Shown here piece by piece: positions 16,738 through 25,191 of a DNA stretch of 64,000 bases. Position 1 is the first letter of the stretch; every line of letters starts with the position of its first letter. Under the pieces are notes generated by a model. That model was not told the DNA's origin. It did no database searches and saw only the letters and a list, made by a program, of their open reading frames with translations. The position numbers and the translations under genes were made by a program. This DNA is from JABMMZ01 sp040386935 (GTDB taxonomy: Bacteria > Bacteroidota > Bacteroidia > NS11-12g > UBA955): assembly GCA_040386935.1 (NCBI GenBank), contig JAZKEQ010000029.1:1-64000 (forward strand), read 5' to 3'.

Positions 16738-17959
16738 TTGCAGCCCCTTGCTTTTACCTGCATTGTTCATCTACATTGCGGTGGTTATTATTATGCCAAA
16801 ATTCGGGCATGATTACGATATTTATTGCTGGGGAAAATGGGCGGTTCAACTCAAAAGTCAGGGTTTTGTATCAGCGTATGATAGCTCGAGTGAAATCAAT
16901 TATCTGCCGGTGTTTTTATACATTTTAAAAGGCTTCTCCATATTGTTTGATGTGGATAGGATAATGCCCAACATCTATTTACTAAAAGCGATTACATGGG
17001 TGTTCGATACTGCAACAATATTGCTTGTATGTTCATTGGTTAAAAATGAATCTAATCGTTTGCGTTACATGTTATTCGGATTGCTGAATGTGGGCTTTTT
17101 CTACAATACCATTATCTGGAATCAGGTGGATGGCATACTCACATTTTTCATTTTTGCTTCTTTCTATTTAGGATGGCATAAAAAAATAACCGCCTCTATT
17201 TTATTCTTTGTTTTGGGTTTGAATTTTAAATTGCAGGGCATCATATTCGCTCCTATATTATTGTTGTTTTGGTTGCCAGGACTTACAATTAGAAAAGCAT
17301 TGTATTACACCTTTGCTGCCGTGTTATTACAAGTGATAATTGTATTCCCTTTTTTAATCAATGGCAATCTGAAAAATGTTGTGAAGGTGGCTTTTGGATC
17401 AGTTGATTATTTTCAATTCATCAGCATGAATGCCTTTAATTTCTGGCACCTCATATTGCCTGGTAATTTGCGCTACACGCCCGATAACGAAGTGTTTATT
17501 CTGGGAATGACTCACAAAACTGTTGGACTGATATTATTCTGTTCTGCGATGTGCGCCATTTGTGTGCCATTGTATTGGCGTTTGTTGAAAGCGTTGCAGA
17601 AGAAAATGGATGCAGATTTTGGATTGAAATTAATGTTGGTAGCCATGGCGTTGTGCGGTTATGTGTTTTATTATTTCAATACACAGATGCACGAGCGATA
17701 TATTCATCCTGTAATGATATTTTTAACAGCCCTTGCTTTCTTATACCGACATTGGGTGTTGTGGTTGCTTGTCACCATTAATTACGCCATCAGTCTCGAG
17801 TACATCTGTCGTTATTTTGAATTGAATAATTATGAAATATTGGTGTTCAATCCGCGTTTTATGGCGCTAAACTTTACAATAGGTTTAGTGATGTTGTCTG
17901 TAATTTGGTACAAAACCCTGAAAAGGGATGCTTTGAAAAATAATATGGAACCTGTTTAA
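16703..17959 (+). CDS. Second Gpi18-like integral membrane mannosyltransferase
   Basis: A 418-residue polytopic protein, a paralogue of the 14086-15315 product. Shared features are an N-terminal loop with DYDIYCWGKWAVQLKSQG, NQVDGILTFFIF, LNFKLQGIIFAPI, and NTQMHERYIHPVMIF near the C-terminus. Its ATG lies inside the 3' end of the ArnT-like gene (35-base overlap), and its stop overlaps the stop of obg on the other strand (17956-17959). Likely a GT-C transferase using a lipid-linked sugar. With the two upstream genes it forms a three-transferase set that probably builds or decorates one envelope glycan. The sugar and the acceptor are not visible. Confidence 0.75.
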   Translation: MLKQFKSLPLSNCSPLLLPALFIYIAVVIIMPKFGHDYDIYCWGKWAVQLKSQGFVSAYDSSSEINYLPVFLYILKGFSILFDVDRIMPNIYLLKAITWVFDTATILLVCSLVKNESNRLRYMLFGLLNVGFFYNTIIWNQVDGILTFFIFASFYLGWHKKITASILFFVLGLNFKLQGIIFAPILLLFWLPGLTIRKALYYTFAAVLLQVIIVFPFLINGNLKNVVKVAFGSVDYFQFISMNAFNFWHLILPGNLRYTPDNEVFILGMTHKTVGLILFCSAMCAICVPLYWRLLKALQKKMDADFGLKLMLVAMALCGYVFYYFNTQMHERYIHPVMIFLTALAFLYRHWVLWLLVTINYAISLEYICRYFELNNYEILVFNPRFMALNFTIGLVMLSVIWYKTLKRDALKNNMEPV

Positions 17960-18963
17960 TCCCAGGTTTCTTTCGTGTGCTGAATTTTCTCCCAAAGATC
18001 ATCCTTCAGTTTTTGAATATTCAGTCCGGTAACGGCAGATATAAATAATGGATTCATTGATTTCAAATCTTTCTTCATTAATTTCATCAACTCATCATCC
18101 ATCATGTCGCATTTGGTAATGGCAATAACTCTGTCTTTCTTCAATAATTCAGGATTAAAAGCCTTCAATTCATTCTGAAGAATCTTGTATTCTTTTTTAA
18201 TATCAGGACTATCAGCAGGAATCAGGAATAATAACAAGGCATTTCGCTCAATGTGTTTAAGGAAACGGTGTCCAAGGCCTTTGCCTTCGTGAGCACCTTC
18301 AATGATTCCCGGAATATCGGCCATTATGAATGAACGGTAATCTCTGTATTGTACAATTCCCAGATTGGGAACCAATGTTGTAAATGGATAATTGGCAATT
18401 TCAGGTTTTGCAGCAGATACTACTGAAAGCAAAGTTGATTTACCCGCATTCGGGAAACCTACCAGACCGACATCGGCCAATACTTTTAATTCAAGAATAG
18501 CCCAGCCTTCCTGACAATCTTCGCCCGGTTGCGCATAGGTTGGTGCTTGTTTGGTAGAGGTTGTAAAGTTTACGTTACCCAAACCACCACGACCACCTTT
18601 TTTTAATACTTTTTCTTCACCATCTTTGGTGATTTCAAATAAAATTTTACCTGTTTCAGCATCTTTTGCAACAGTACCCAGTGGTACTTCCAGCACTTCA
18701 TTTTTACCTGAAGAACCTGTACATTGGGCCGCAGCACCCGGTTGTCCGTCTTGTGCATGCACGTGTTTGCGGTATTTCAAATGGATAAGGGTCCACAGTT
18801 GGGCGTTGCCTCTTAAGCGAACATCGCCACCTTTGCCGCCATCGCCACCATCGGGGCCACCTTTAGGCAAACCTTTGGCCCTGTGAAAATGCGCACTGCC
18901 TTTCCCGCCTCTTCCACTTTTGAAAAATATTTTTACGTAATCTATGAAATTTGATTCAGCCAT
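17956..18963 (-). CDS. obg: Obg family GTPase
   Basis: A 335-residue GTPase needed for late 50S ribosome assembly and stress signalling. The glycine-rich Obg fold fills about 1-160 (GGPDGGDGGKGGDVRLRG, GRGGLGNVNFTTSTKQAP). The G domain follows, with the P-loop GFPNAGKST near 170, switch II DIPGIIEGAHEGKGLG, and the specificity motif TKCD near 285. There is no long C-terminal extension, as is common in this phylum. The gene lies 21 bases downstream of adk on the same strand, forming an adk-obg pair. It converges on the glycosyltransferase series with a 4-base overlap of stop codons. Confidence 0.96.
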   Translation of the reverse strand: MAESNFIDYVKIFFKSGRGGKGSAHFHRAKGLPKGGPDGGDGGKGGDVRLRGNAQLWTLIHLKYRKHVHAQDGQPGAAAQCTGSSGKNEVLEVPLGTVAKDAETGKILFEITKDGEEKVLKKGGRGGLGNVNFTTSTKQAPTYAQPGEDCQEGWAILELKVLADVGLVGFPNAGKSTLLSVVSAAKPEIANYPFTTLVPNLGIVQYRDYRSFIMADIPGIIEGAHEGKGLGHRFLKHIERNALLLFLIPADSPDIKKEYKILQNELKAFNPELLKKDRVIAITKCDMMDDELMKLMKKDLKSMNPLFISAVTGLNIQKLKDDLWEKIQHTKETWD

Positions 18964-18984
18964 TGATGTTGATTAACCTTTGTA

Positions 18985-19563
18985 TTAGTGGCTTTTTTCA
19001 ACAATAACAGAGCATAAACGATTAAAAATATCGTCTACACTTCCAACACCATTAATGGCGTGGTACTTACCCTGTGCATTGTAAAATTCTGCAGCCACGG
19101 CAGTTTGTTCGTTATATACACTGATGCGATTGCGGATAATGCTTTCGTCAGTATCATCAGCTCTTCCGCTGTCTTTTCCTCTGTTCAATAATCTTGCTAC
19201 CAGCTCGTCTTCACCAACTTCTAAAGCCAGCATAAGAGATATGGTAGTATTCTTTTTTTCTAAAAATTGGTCAAGTGCCTGAGCCTGAGCAGTAGTGCGG
19301 GGAAAGCCATCAAAAATAAATCCTTTGGCATCGCTGTATTTTTCAACTTCTGCTTCCAGCATATTGATGGTAACCTCATCAGGCACCAGATTCCCTTTAT
19401 CCATGTACGACTTCGCCAGTTGCCCCAGCTCAGTTTCATTTTTAATATTAAATCTGAAAATATCACCTGTCGACAAATGGACCAGATTGAATTTTTCAGT
19501 CAGCTTAGCCGACTGTGTTCCTTTGCCTGCGCCCGGAGGGCCGAATAGTACGATGTTTAGCAT
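18985..19563 (-). CDS. adk: Adenylate kinase
   Basis: A 192-residue enzyme that interconverts ATP + AMP and 2 ADP. The ATG at 19563 (MLNIVLFGPPGAGKGTQ) is chosen over a TTG four codons upstream because it places the P-loop GPPGAGKGT at the usual position (about 8-16). Also seen are the AMP-binding STGDIFR and FDGFPRT segments and the LID region LLNRGKDSGRADD, which is the short, zinc-free form. First gene of the adk-obg pair. A -7 box TATTTTTG lies at 19603-19596, giving a leader of about 26 nt. Confidence 0.96.
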   Translation of the reverse strand: MLNIVLFGPPGAGKGTQSAKLTEKFNLVHLSTGDIFRFNIKNETELGQLAKSYMDKGNLVPDEVTINMLEAEVEKYSDAKGFIFDGFPRTTAQAQALDQFLEKKNTTISLMLALEVGEDELVARLLNRGKDSGRADDTDESIIRNRISVYNEQTAVAAEFYNAQGKYHAINGVGSVDDIFNRLCSVIVEKSH

Positions 19564-19595
19564 TTTATTGGTCAATATTAAACGGTTTGAATTTA

Positions 19596-19642
19596 CAAAA
19601 ATACAACGATTCGGGCATACTTAAGTAAAATACTTATTTTTG
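19596..19642. promoter_or_regulatory. Divergent promoter region between adk and wecB
   Basis: Two perfect TAnnTTTG boxes face apart: TATTTTTG on the minus strand at 19603-19596 (towards adk) and TATTTTTG on the plus strand at 19635-19642 (towards the GTG start of wecB at 19667). Neither has a convincing TTG -33 element. Confidence 0.5.
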
Positions 19643-19666
19643 CCCCTTTATATATCCCTACCCAAA

Positions 19667-20758
19667 GTGAAGAAAATCCTTATTGTCGTTGGCACACGCC
19701 CTAATTTTATCAAAGTGACGCGCTTCAGAAATGTGGCCAAAAATTTCCCTCAGCTGGAGATTAAGTTTGTTCATACCGGTCAGCATTTTGATGAAAAAAT
19801 GAGCAAAGTCTTTTTTGATCAGTTCGATTTAAAACCGGATTTCTTATTGAATATCGGACAGGGAACACCTAATTCACAAATGGCCAATGTCATGTTGGGA
19901 CTCGAGAATGTGTGCAATGAATACAAACCCGATTTGTTGATGGTAGTAGGTGATGTTAATAGCACTTTCGCTGCAGCATTGACAGGAAATAAAATGGGTA
20001 TTAAAGTGGCCCACCTCGAAAGTGGCCTCCGCAGTGACGACCGCACCATGCCTGAAGAAATTAATCGCTTGCTGACTGATGAAATTTCAGACTATTATTT
20101 CATTACAGAACAAAGCGGTATGGACCATTTAAAAGCAAAAGGGATTGCCGATGATAAATTGTTTTTTGTAGGCAATACCATGATAGACAGTTTGGTGGAG
20201 TTTGATGCCCAGGTACAGCAAAGCGATATTCTGAGTCAGTATGACTTAACACCACAACAATATGTGTTGATGACCATGCACCGCCCCAGCAATGTGGACG
20301 AAAAAGCAGGACTGGAAACACTTATCGCCATTATCAAATCTATTACGGCACATTACAAACTGGTATTCCCAATTCATCCGCGTACCATTGCCAAGTTGAA
20401 GAATTTTAATTTATGGCACGAGATAGAACACCTGCAAGGTTTGATTTTTAGCGAACCACTTGATTATTTCTCATTCCAAAAATTGACGGCTGAGTGCAAG
20501 TTTGTAGTAACTGATAGCGGTGGAATTCAGGAAGAAACCACTTACAGACAAATCCCTTGTTTAACCCTTCGCAATAATACGGAACGCCCGAGCACTGTGA
20601 CTATTGGCAGCAATGTACTGGTGCCTTATACCATTCAGGATGTGGAATTGTACATCAATCAAATTATGACGGGTACTTTTAAGAAAGGCAATATTCCACC
20701 ACTGTGGGATGGCAAAAGCACCGATAGGATTCTTGAAGTACTGAACAGCGTACTGTAA
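19667..20758 (+). CDS. wecB: UDP-N-acetylglucosamine 2-epimerase (non-hydrolysing)
   Basis: A 363-residue enzyme that converts UDP-GlcNAc to UDP-ManNAc for surface polysaccharides. The GTG at 19667 (MKKILIVVGTRPNFIKV) is the natural start; the upstream TTG at 19640 overlaps the -7 box. Visible family motifs are GTRPNFIK at the N-terminus, HTGQHFDEKMS, HLESGLRS, PEEINRLLTDEISD, TMHRPSNVD, and DSGGIQEE near residue 280, which binds UDP. The length is normal. It stands alone, diverges from adk, and ends immediately next to the stop of the gapped gene on the other strand. Other polysaccharide genes are not adjacent, apart from the transferases at 14-18 kb. Confidence 0.93.
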   Translation: MKKILIVVGTRPNFIKVTRFRNVAKNFPQLEIKFVHTGQHFDEKMSKVFFDQFDLKPDFLLNIGQGTPNSQMANVMLGLENVCNEYKPDLLMVVGDVNSTFAAALTGNKMGIKVAHLESGLRSDDRTMPEEINRLLTDEISDYYFITEQSGMDHLKAKGIADDKLFFVGNTMIDSLVEFDAQVQQSDILSQYDLTPQQYVLMTMHRPSNVDEKAGLETLIAIIKSITAHYKLVFPIHPRTIAKLKNFNLWHEIEHLQGLIFSEPLDYFSFQKLTAECKFVVTDSGGIQEETTYRQIPCLTLRNNTERPSTVTIGSNVLVPYTIQDVELYINQIMTGTFKKGNIPPLWDGKSTDRILEVLNSVL

Positions 20759-21314
20759 CTATTTTATTATATGGAACAATAAACCCAGTTCCCATATTAA
20801 TGCTGCAAGTCCTGCTATAAAAGCAGTCCATTTTGCTGTTTTGCGAACCACCTTCATCTCTTTTCTATTAAGGGTAATAATTTCAGATTGTAGTTTGCGT
20901 TTCCCGATGTATAACAGTACATAGCTAATGGCGGCCAATGTAGCAGCAGTTATCAGATAAGGTAAACTGGCGTTGATAATGCACAGCACGATATAGGTGA
21001 ACGCTGCCAGTAAAAATAAGATGCCTGCNNNNNNNNNNNNNNNNNNNNNNNNNNNNNNNNNNNNNNNNNNNNNNNNNNNNNNNNNNNNNNNNNNNNNNNN
21101 NNNNNNNNNNNNNNNNNNNNNNNNNNNNCAGGTTTGTTGAAGCAATTTGTTTTTTTTCTGCAATTTTTGCTTTTATCTCTTCTCTTGTATCATTGCTTTT
21201 ATTGCGGCCCAGAGAGATGTTCCATCCCTTGCTGTATCGACATTTTTGCAGCGATAAGTTACCGCATGACGAAAGTAAAAAAACGAGGATTACAATGTAA
21301 AAGCTTAATTTCAT
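20759..21314 (-). CDS. Lipoprotein with C-terminal membrane helices, interrupted by an assembly gap
   Basis: The 5' part (21314 to 21129) encodes a lipoprotein signal (LVFLLSSCGN, Cys 17) and the motif LQKCRYSKGWNISLGRNK. Bacteroidota have a family of small lipoproteins with K/R-x-Y-x-KG-(Y/W) after the signal and hydrophobic helices at the end. The 3' part (21028 to 20759) encodes about three such helices (ILFLLAAFTYIVLCII, LITAATLAAISYVLLYIG, TAFIAGLAALIWELGLLF). The two parts are in different frames across the nominal 100 N, but that gap length is a placeholder. I therefore read them as one gene of unknown length; two separate genes are possible. Confidence 0.55.
21029..21128. other. Assembly gap of 100 N
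   Basis: Exactly 100 consecutive N, the conventional size for a scaffold gap of unknown length. It falls inside a coding region on the minus strand. Gaps often sit at repeats, so the hidden part may be repetitive. Confidence 0.98.
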
Positions 21315-21375
21315 TGAAAAATTACGTGCAATTTACCTTTTTAGGTGCTTAATTTGCAAATAGATTTACAAATTC

Positions 21376-22647
21376 ATGCTTACGCTTAACGCCATCAGAA
21401 CCCAGACAGACGAAATTATTGCCCGCCTTGCCAAGCGCGGAGTTGACAGAAATGCAGATATTCAGGAAGTGCTGTCGCTGGATGAGGCTAAGCGTTCAAA
21501 GCAAACCCTATTGGAGCAAAATCTTGCCAAGGGCAATGTATTGGCTAAAGAGATTGGCGAGTTATTTAAAAGCGGACAGGCCGCAGTGGCCAATGAAAAG
21601 AAAGCCGAGTCTACCCGTTTGAAAGATGAAGCCAAACAATTGGAAACTGATATGGAGGAAATTGATGCAAAACTCACTCAGAAATTGTATGAGATTCCAA
21701 ATGCCCCATCTCAATTTGTAAAATTGGGTCTTACACCCGAAGAGAATGAAACTGTTTTTGAATGGGGTGTTGATCCGGTATTACATGCCGATGCCAAACC
21801 ACATTGGGAGTTAACTTCTCAATATGATATCATCGATTTTGAATTGGGCAATAAAATTACCGGTGCAGGTTTCCCTGTATACAAAGGAAAAGGTGCCCGC
21901 TTACAACGCGCCCTCATCAATTTCTTTTTAGATGAGGCATTGAAAGCCGGTTACTATGAAATACAACCACCTATTTTGGTGAATGAGGCCAGTGGATTTG
22001 GTACCGGTCAGTTACCTGATAAGGAAGGTCAGATGTACCACGCCACCATCGATAATTTATATTGCATCCCAACAGCCGAAGTGCCTATTACCAATATTTA
22101 CCGCGATGTAATTTTGCGTGAAGATGAATTGCCAATCAAAAATGTTGGCTATACCCCGTGTTTCAGAAGAGAGGCAGGCAGTTATGGTGCGCATGTGCGT
22201 GGTTTGAATCGCTTGCATCAATTCGATAAAGTAGAGATTGTACAAATCGTACATCCCGATAAAAGTTATGAAGTGCTGGAAGAAATGGTTGAGCATGTTA
22301 AAATGCTGATGACCAAATTAGGATTGAAATTCAGAATCTTGCGTTTATGTGGTGGTGATATGGGATTTGCCAGTGCGCAAACCTATGATTTTGAAGCCTG
22401 GAGTGGTGCGCAACAGCGTTGGTTGGAAGTTAGTTCAACTTCTAATTTTGAAACCTTTCAGGCCAATCGTTTGAAATGCCGTTATAAAAACAAAGAAGGT
22501 AAAAATGAATTGGTGCACACACTGAATGGCAGTGCTTTAGCCTTGCCGCGTATTGTGGCTTCATTGCTCGAAAATTATCAGACACCGGATGGTATTCTAA
22601 TGCCGGAATGCTTACACCCTTATTTGGGATTCGATAAAATTGTTTAA
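21376..22647 (+). CDS. serS: Seryl-tRNA synthetase
   Basis: A 423-residue class II synthetase that charges tRNA-Ser. The N-terminal long coiled-coil arm (about 25-105), rich in K/E/L, contacts the tRNA variable arm. The catalytic domain shows motif 2 in CFRREAGSYGAHVRGLNRLHQF and motif 3 in LVHTLNGSALALPRIVASLLEN, with the TxE serine-binding segment PTAEVPITN. The ATG at 21376 (MLTLNAIRTQTDEI) fits the family start and length. Its last 8 bases overlap the next gene, which suggests coupling, although the two products are unrelated. Confidence 0.97.
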   Translation: MLTLNAIRTQTDEIIARLAKRGVDRNADIQEVLSLDEAKRSKQTLLEQNLAKGNVLAKEIGELFKSGQAAVANEKKAESTRLKDEAKQLETDMEEIDAKLTQKLYEIPNAPSQFVKLGLTPEENETVFEWGVDPVLHADAKPHWELTSQYDIIDFELGNKITGAGFPVYKGKGARLQRALINFFLDEALKAGYYEIQPPILVNEASGFGTGQLPDKEGQMYHATIDNLYCIPTAEVPITNIYRDVILREDELPIKNVGYTPCFRREAGSYGAHVRGLNRLHQFDKVEIVQIVHPDKSYEVLEEMVEHVKMLMTKLGLKFRILRLCGGDMGFASAQTYDFEAWSGAQQRWLEVSSTSNFETFQANRLKCRYKNKEGKNELVHTLNGSALALPRIVASLLENYQTPDGILMPECLHPYLGFDKIV

Positions 22648-23146
22648 ATTTGTTTTTAAACACTTGAAATATTTTTCTCTGATACTTCTGCTCTTAACAG
22701 TTTGCTCAACATCAAATGCGCAAACACAAACTTGTGTGGAGCCTGCCAGAATACAACCCACTTATCAGTGCAACGAAAGATTTTATGATCCGGTATGCGG
22801 TTGCAACAATGTGACCTATCGCAATCAGTGCACTGCTTATAATGTGTATGGGGTGAATTGGTGGCGAAGTGGCGTGTGTTCAGGTTTAGATGTCGACTTG
22901 TTCCCCAATCCGGTTGTTTACGGAACAGCGTTGAAAGTGAACTTGAGTTATCCGGAATTTATTATAGGCAATGCCGATGTTAAAATAGTAGATATGTATG
23001 GCAAGGTGTGGGAGCAAAGACTCATCAATAGTTTTAATAGAATCAATCTTGAATTTGATGTCACAGTAATGCGCACCGGTGTTTATCTGTTAGTGGTGCA
23101 AAGCAGCCTGGGGACTTATGTAGCCAAGCGTTTTTCGAAATACTAA
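22640..23146 (+). CDS. Secreted Kazal-type inhibitor domain with T9SS sorting tail
   Basis: A 168-residue exported protein. The start is a TTG at 22640 or, equally plausible, a TTG at 22664 (KYFSLILLLLTVCS); there is no ATG before the signal peptide, which ends near SNAQ. A Kazal-like domain follows, with Cys spaced as in CNERFYDPVCGCNNVTYRNQCTA and a closing C in RSGVC: the VCG-x-(N/D)-x-TY-x-N-x-C core is clear. The last 80 residues form a type A T9SS C-terminal domain (LFPNPV at the start, VKIVDMYGKVW, TGVYLLVV, then a Lys-rich end). It is expected to cross the outer membrane through the type IX system. Protease inhibition is inferred from the fold only. Confidence 0.82.
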   Translation: MFKFVFKHLKYFSLILLLLTVCSTSNAQTQTCVEPARIQPTYQCNERFYDPVCGCNNVTYRNQCTAYNVYGVNWWRSGVCSGLDVDLFPNPVVYGTALKVNLSYPEFIIGNADVKIVDMYGKVWEQRLINSFNRINLEFDVTVMRTGVYLLVVQSSLGTYVAKRFSKY

Positions 23147-23171
23147 TATAAAGTCATCTCACATTGACTGT

Positions 23172-23744
23172 TTACTCTATTGTAATATCGTGACGGAACA
23201 ATAGACCTGCAATGCCCGATTGTGAAAACTTGGCTTTTCTGATGTGGTTGCTGACAGGGTCGATGGTATAGTTATACGCATTTCTAAAATCAGCTTTTTC
23301 TAACACCGTATTATCAAAAGTGGCATCCAGTAAATTGCAATTGGTAAATGAGGATGAGGTAAAATCACCTTCACTGAAATCGGCTTCCTGTAAGTTGCAA
23401 TCATCGAATTTAGTACCCTTTAATTTCAGTCTGAAAAATGAAGCCAGATTCAAATCGCATTTTGTAAAATTCATTTCGAGTAGAAAGGGATTGCAATCGC
23501 CAAAGTGAAGACCCAGTAGTTTACACTGAATAAAATCAACGGTTTGAAATGACGTGTTTTTTAATTTGGTCATACTCAGGTTGCAATTATCAAATGTGCA
23601 TTCTATGAATTTAATGTCCGATAAAAGGATGTCTGAAAATGTGCAGTTTGTAAAACGACAATTCTCATATTCGCCCGCTAATGGTTGTTCAATAGTAAAG
23701 GTAATGCCTTTAAATGTTTCGTCAGTTGTAAGGTCAGCGTGCAT
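23172..23744 (-). CDS. Pentapeptide-repeat protein
   Basis: A 190-residue protein from the ATG at 23744 (MHADLTTDETFKG); an in-frame TTG at 23783 is less likely. From about residue 25 to 170 it follows the A(D/N)LxX pentapeptide pattern, with central F/L every five residues: CRFTNCTFSDILLSDIKF, FDDCNLQEADFSEGDFTSSS, FTNCNLLDATFDN, VLEKADFRNAYN. This predicts a right-handed beta-helix. Many Cys occupy the repeat positions (NCTF, DNCNL, QCKL, DCN, KCD), which resembles the QnrB/McbG-like subgroup. That group mimics DNA and protects gyrase, but that role is not assured here. It is on the same strand as the next two upstream genes, with short spacing. Confidence 0.85.
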   Translation of the reverse strand: MHADLTTDETFKGITFTIEQPLAGEYENCRFTNCTFSDILLSDIKFIECTFDNCNLSMTKLKNTSFQTVDFIQCKLLGLHFGDCNPFLLEMNFTKCDLNLASFFRLKLKGTKFDDCNLQEADFSEGDFTSSSFTNCNLLDATFDNTVLEKADFRNAYNYTIDPVSNHIRKAKFSQSGIAGLLFRHDITIE

Positions 23745-23789
23745 GAGGGTTTCAAAAGTAAAACAATACGGCAAGAATTTCAACTGTTG

Positions 23790-24185
23790 CTAATTCAAAT
23801 AGCTCTTCATTGGGTCCCAATAAAACTCATTCCAACCCGCTTTCAATGCTTCTGCTTTGTGTTCAGGAATATCTGTTTGTGTAAAATGCAACTTAGTGGT
23901 AGTGCCATCAGCAATAAATTCAAATGTGCAAATGCTGTAATGGTCATCAGGCCAACCTTCTTCTGCAAAATGCCAGGCCTGTACGATTTTTTTGCCTTCT
24001 ATTAGTTCGATGTTATAGCCATGACAGTAGCCGTCAAATACTTTGAAGGTGCCATTTATTTCTTGACTCATCTCAACTTCAGAACCGGAAAATTCGCCAT
24101 GTTTTTCAGCATTCATAATCAGGTCGTAAACCTCAGCAGGTGTTGTGTTAAAGAATACGGTTTGTTCGATGGTTGACACTTTCAT
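23790..24185 (-). CDS. SRPBCC/AHSA1-like domain protein
   Basis: A 131-residue single-domain protein of the START/Bet v1-like (SRPBCC) superfamily. The N-terminal strand and helix VFFNTTPAEVYDLIMNAEKHGEFSG, the loop SQEINGTFKVFDGYCHGYNIELIEGKKIVQAWHF, and the C-terminal helix HKAEALKAGWNEFYWDPMKSYL are characteristic of the AHSA1 branch. These proteins have a hydrophobic cavity; many are of unknown function, and the eukaryotic relatives activate Hsp90. It is cytoplasmic, with no signal peptide. It lies 12 bases after the stop of the upstream gene at 24198-25121, and may share its transcript. Confidence 0.85.
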   Translation of the reverse strand: MKVSTIEQTVFFNTTPAEVYDLIMNAEKHGEFSGSEVEMSQEINGTFKVFDGYCHGYNIELIEGKKIVQAWHFAEEGWPDDHYSICTFEFIADGTTTKLHFTQTDIPEHKAEALKAGWNEFYWDPMKSYLN

Positions 24186-24197
24186 AATGTTGAGTGT

Positions 24198-25121
24198 TTA
24201 TTTTAAATAATAACGTTCTATCAATTCCTTTTCTGCTGTAAAATGTTCAATACTAATCAGGCAGTGTTTGGTATCGTGTTGAAATACATAAACTGAATGA
24301 TCCTTGCTATCGGTAATGGATGCAAAAGTGGTATTGTATTCATTGGCTGTATCGGTGTAGGTAATGTCGTTGTAATAAACTGTAGTACCTTTTCTGTAAT
24401 AATAATAGCGTGTCAAACGATTGTGAGAATTGTACTCATAATTTTTTTGAAGCTCAGGCGGTATTTCACCAGCGAAAGTATAGGTATTGTTTTTGAGTGG
24501 AATGCCTGGGTATAAAAGTTTTGGCGCAGGTAGTTCATGTAAATCAGGGCAGGTAGGTGAGTTGCTCCAGAAATAAGTAGTATCTGTTCTTTTAGTTGTT
24601 GCACTGTAGTGGAATAAAGGTATCCAATGGCGCTTCATACTCCACATCATCTCGTTGTGATTGAAGTCGCTCACAAAATGATAGCTGTAGTTTGTTCTGG
24701 TATCCCATAACAAGGATTTATTGCGCAAACTGTTGAGATGGTCCCTGATAACAGCAAATTCATAAAATCTGGTTTGAGCTGAATCAGCTGCTTTTAATCC
24801 ATCTATTAATTCAATACTGTCGCCTATTGTTTGATAATGCCCTGCGATAATTCTGAAAGTTTTTTTAAAGCGTTTATACCCTTTTCCGGGTGTGTAAATT
24901 TCTATTTTTTCTTTCTTTGTAAGCGTAAAGGTTTTGTCTTTATTCAAAGTCAATTCCATCAGCGTATCCAGTCGTCTGTAAGCGCTGTCTGTGTTGTCGT
25001 AATACCCTTCAGGGTAATGCGTCCATGCGGCATAGTATTTTGCATCAATGCCTTGGGCATTATTCTTAAAAGCGATTAAGCCAAGGAATGCGATACAAAA
25101 AAATAACTTTTTAAGGTACAT
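24198..25121 (-). CDS. Secreted protein of unknown function
   Basis: A 307-residue protein from the ATG at 25121 (MYLKKLFFCIAFLGLIAFKNNAQG), a clean signal peptide ending in AQ, as is typical in this phylum. The mature part begins DAKYYAAWTHYPEGYYDNTDSAYRRLDTLMELTLNKDKTFTLT and is rich in Tyr, Thr and charged residues. It has several TxY/YYY strand segments (RYYYYRKGTTVYYNDITYTD) that suggest a beta-rich fold. No T9SS tail, lipobox or catalytic motif can be recognised. The early part resembles lipocalin-like or heat-shock-HslJ-like small beta domains only in style, so no family is claimed. It may share a transcript with the SRPBCC and pentapeptide genes downstream. Confidence 0.6.
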   Translation of the reverse strand: MYLKKLFFCIAFLGLIAFKNNAQGIDAKYYAAWTHYPEGYYDNTDSAYRRLDTLMELTLNKDKTFTLTKKEKIEIYTPGKGYKRFKKTFRIIAGHYQTIGDSIELIDGLKAADSAQTRFYEFAVIRDHLNSLRNKSLLWDTRTNYSYHFVSDFNHNEMMWSMKRHWIPLFHYSATTKRTDTTYFWSNSPTCPDLHELPAPKLLYPGIPLKNNTYTFAGEIPPELQKNYEYNSHNRLTRYYYYRKGTTVYYNDITYTDTANEYNTTFASITDSKDHSVYVFQHDTKHCLISIEHFTAEKELIERYYLK

Positions 25122-25191
25122 TGTTTTTTCAAATGTATAGGCAGGGGAGGATAAAACCAAATGGTGCCCTGTAAAAGGGAATTTTAGACAA

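Noticed and set aside
21029..21128. Possible repeat or low-complexity tract
   Set aside because: It is a run of exactly 100 N, an assembly placeholder, not sequence.
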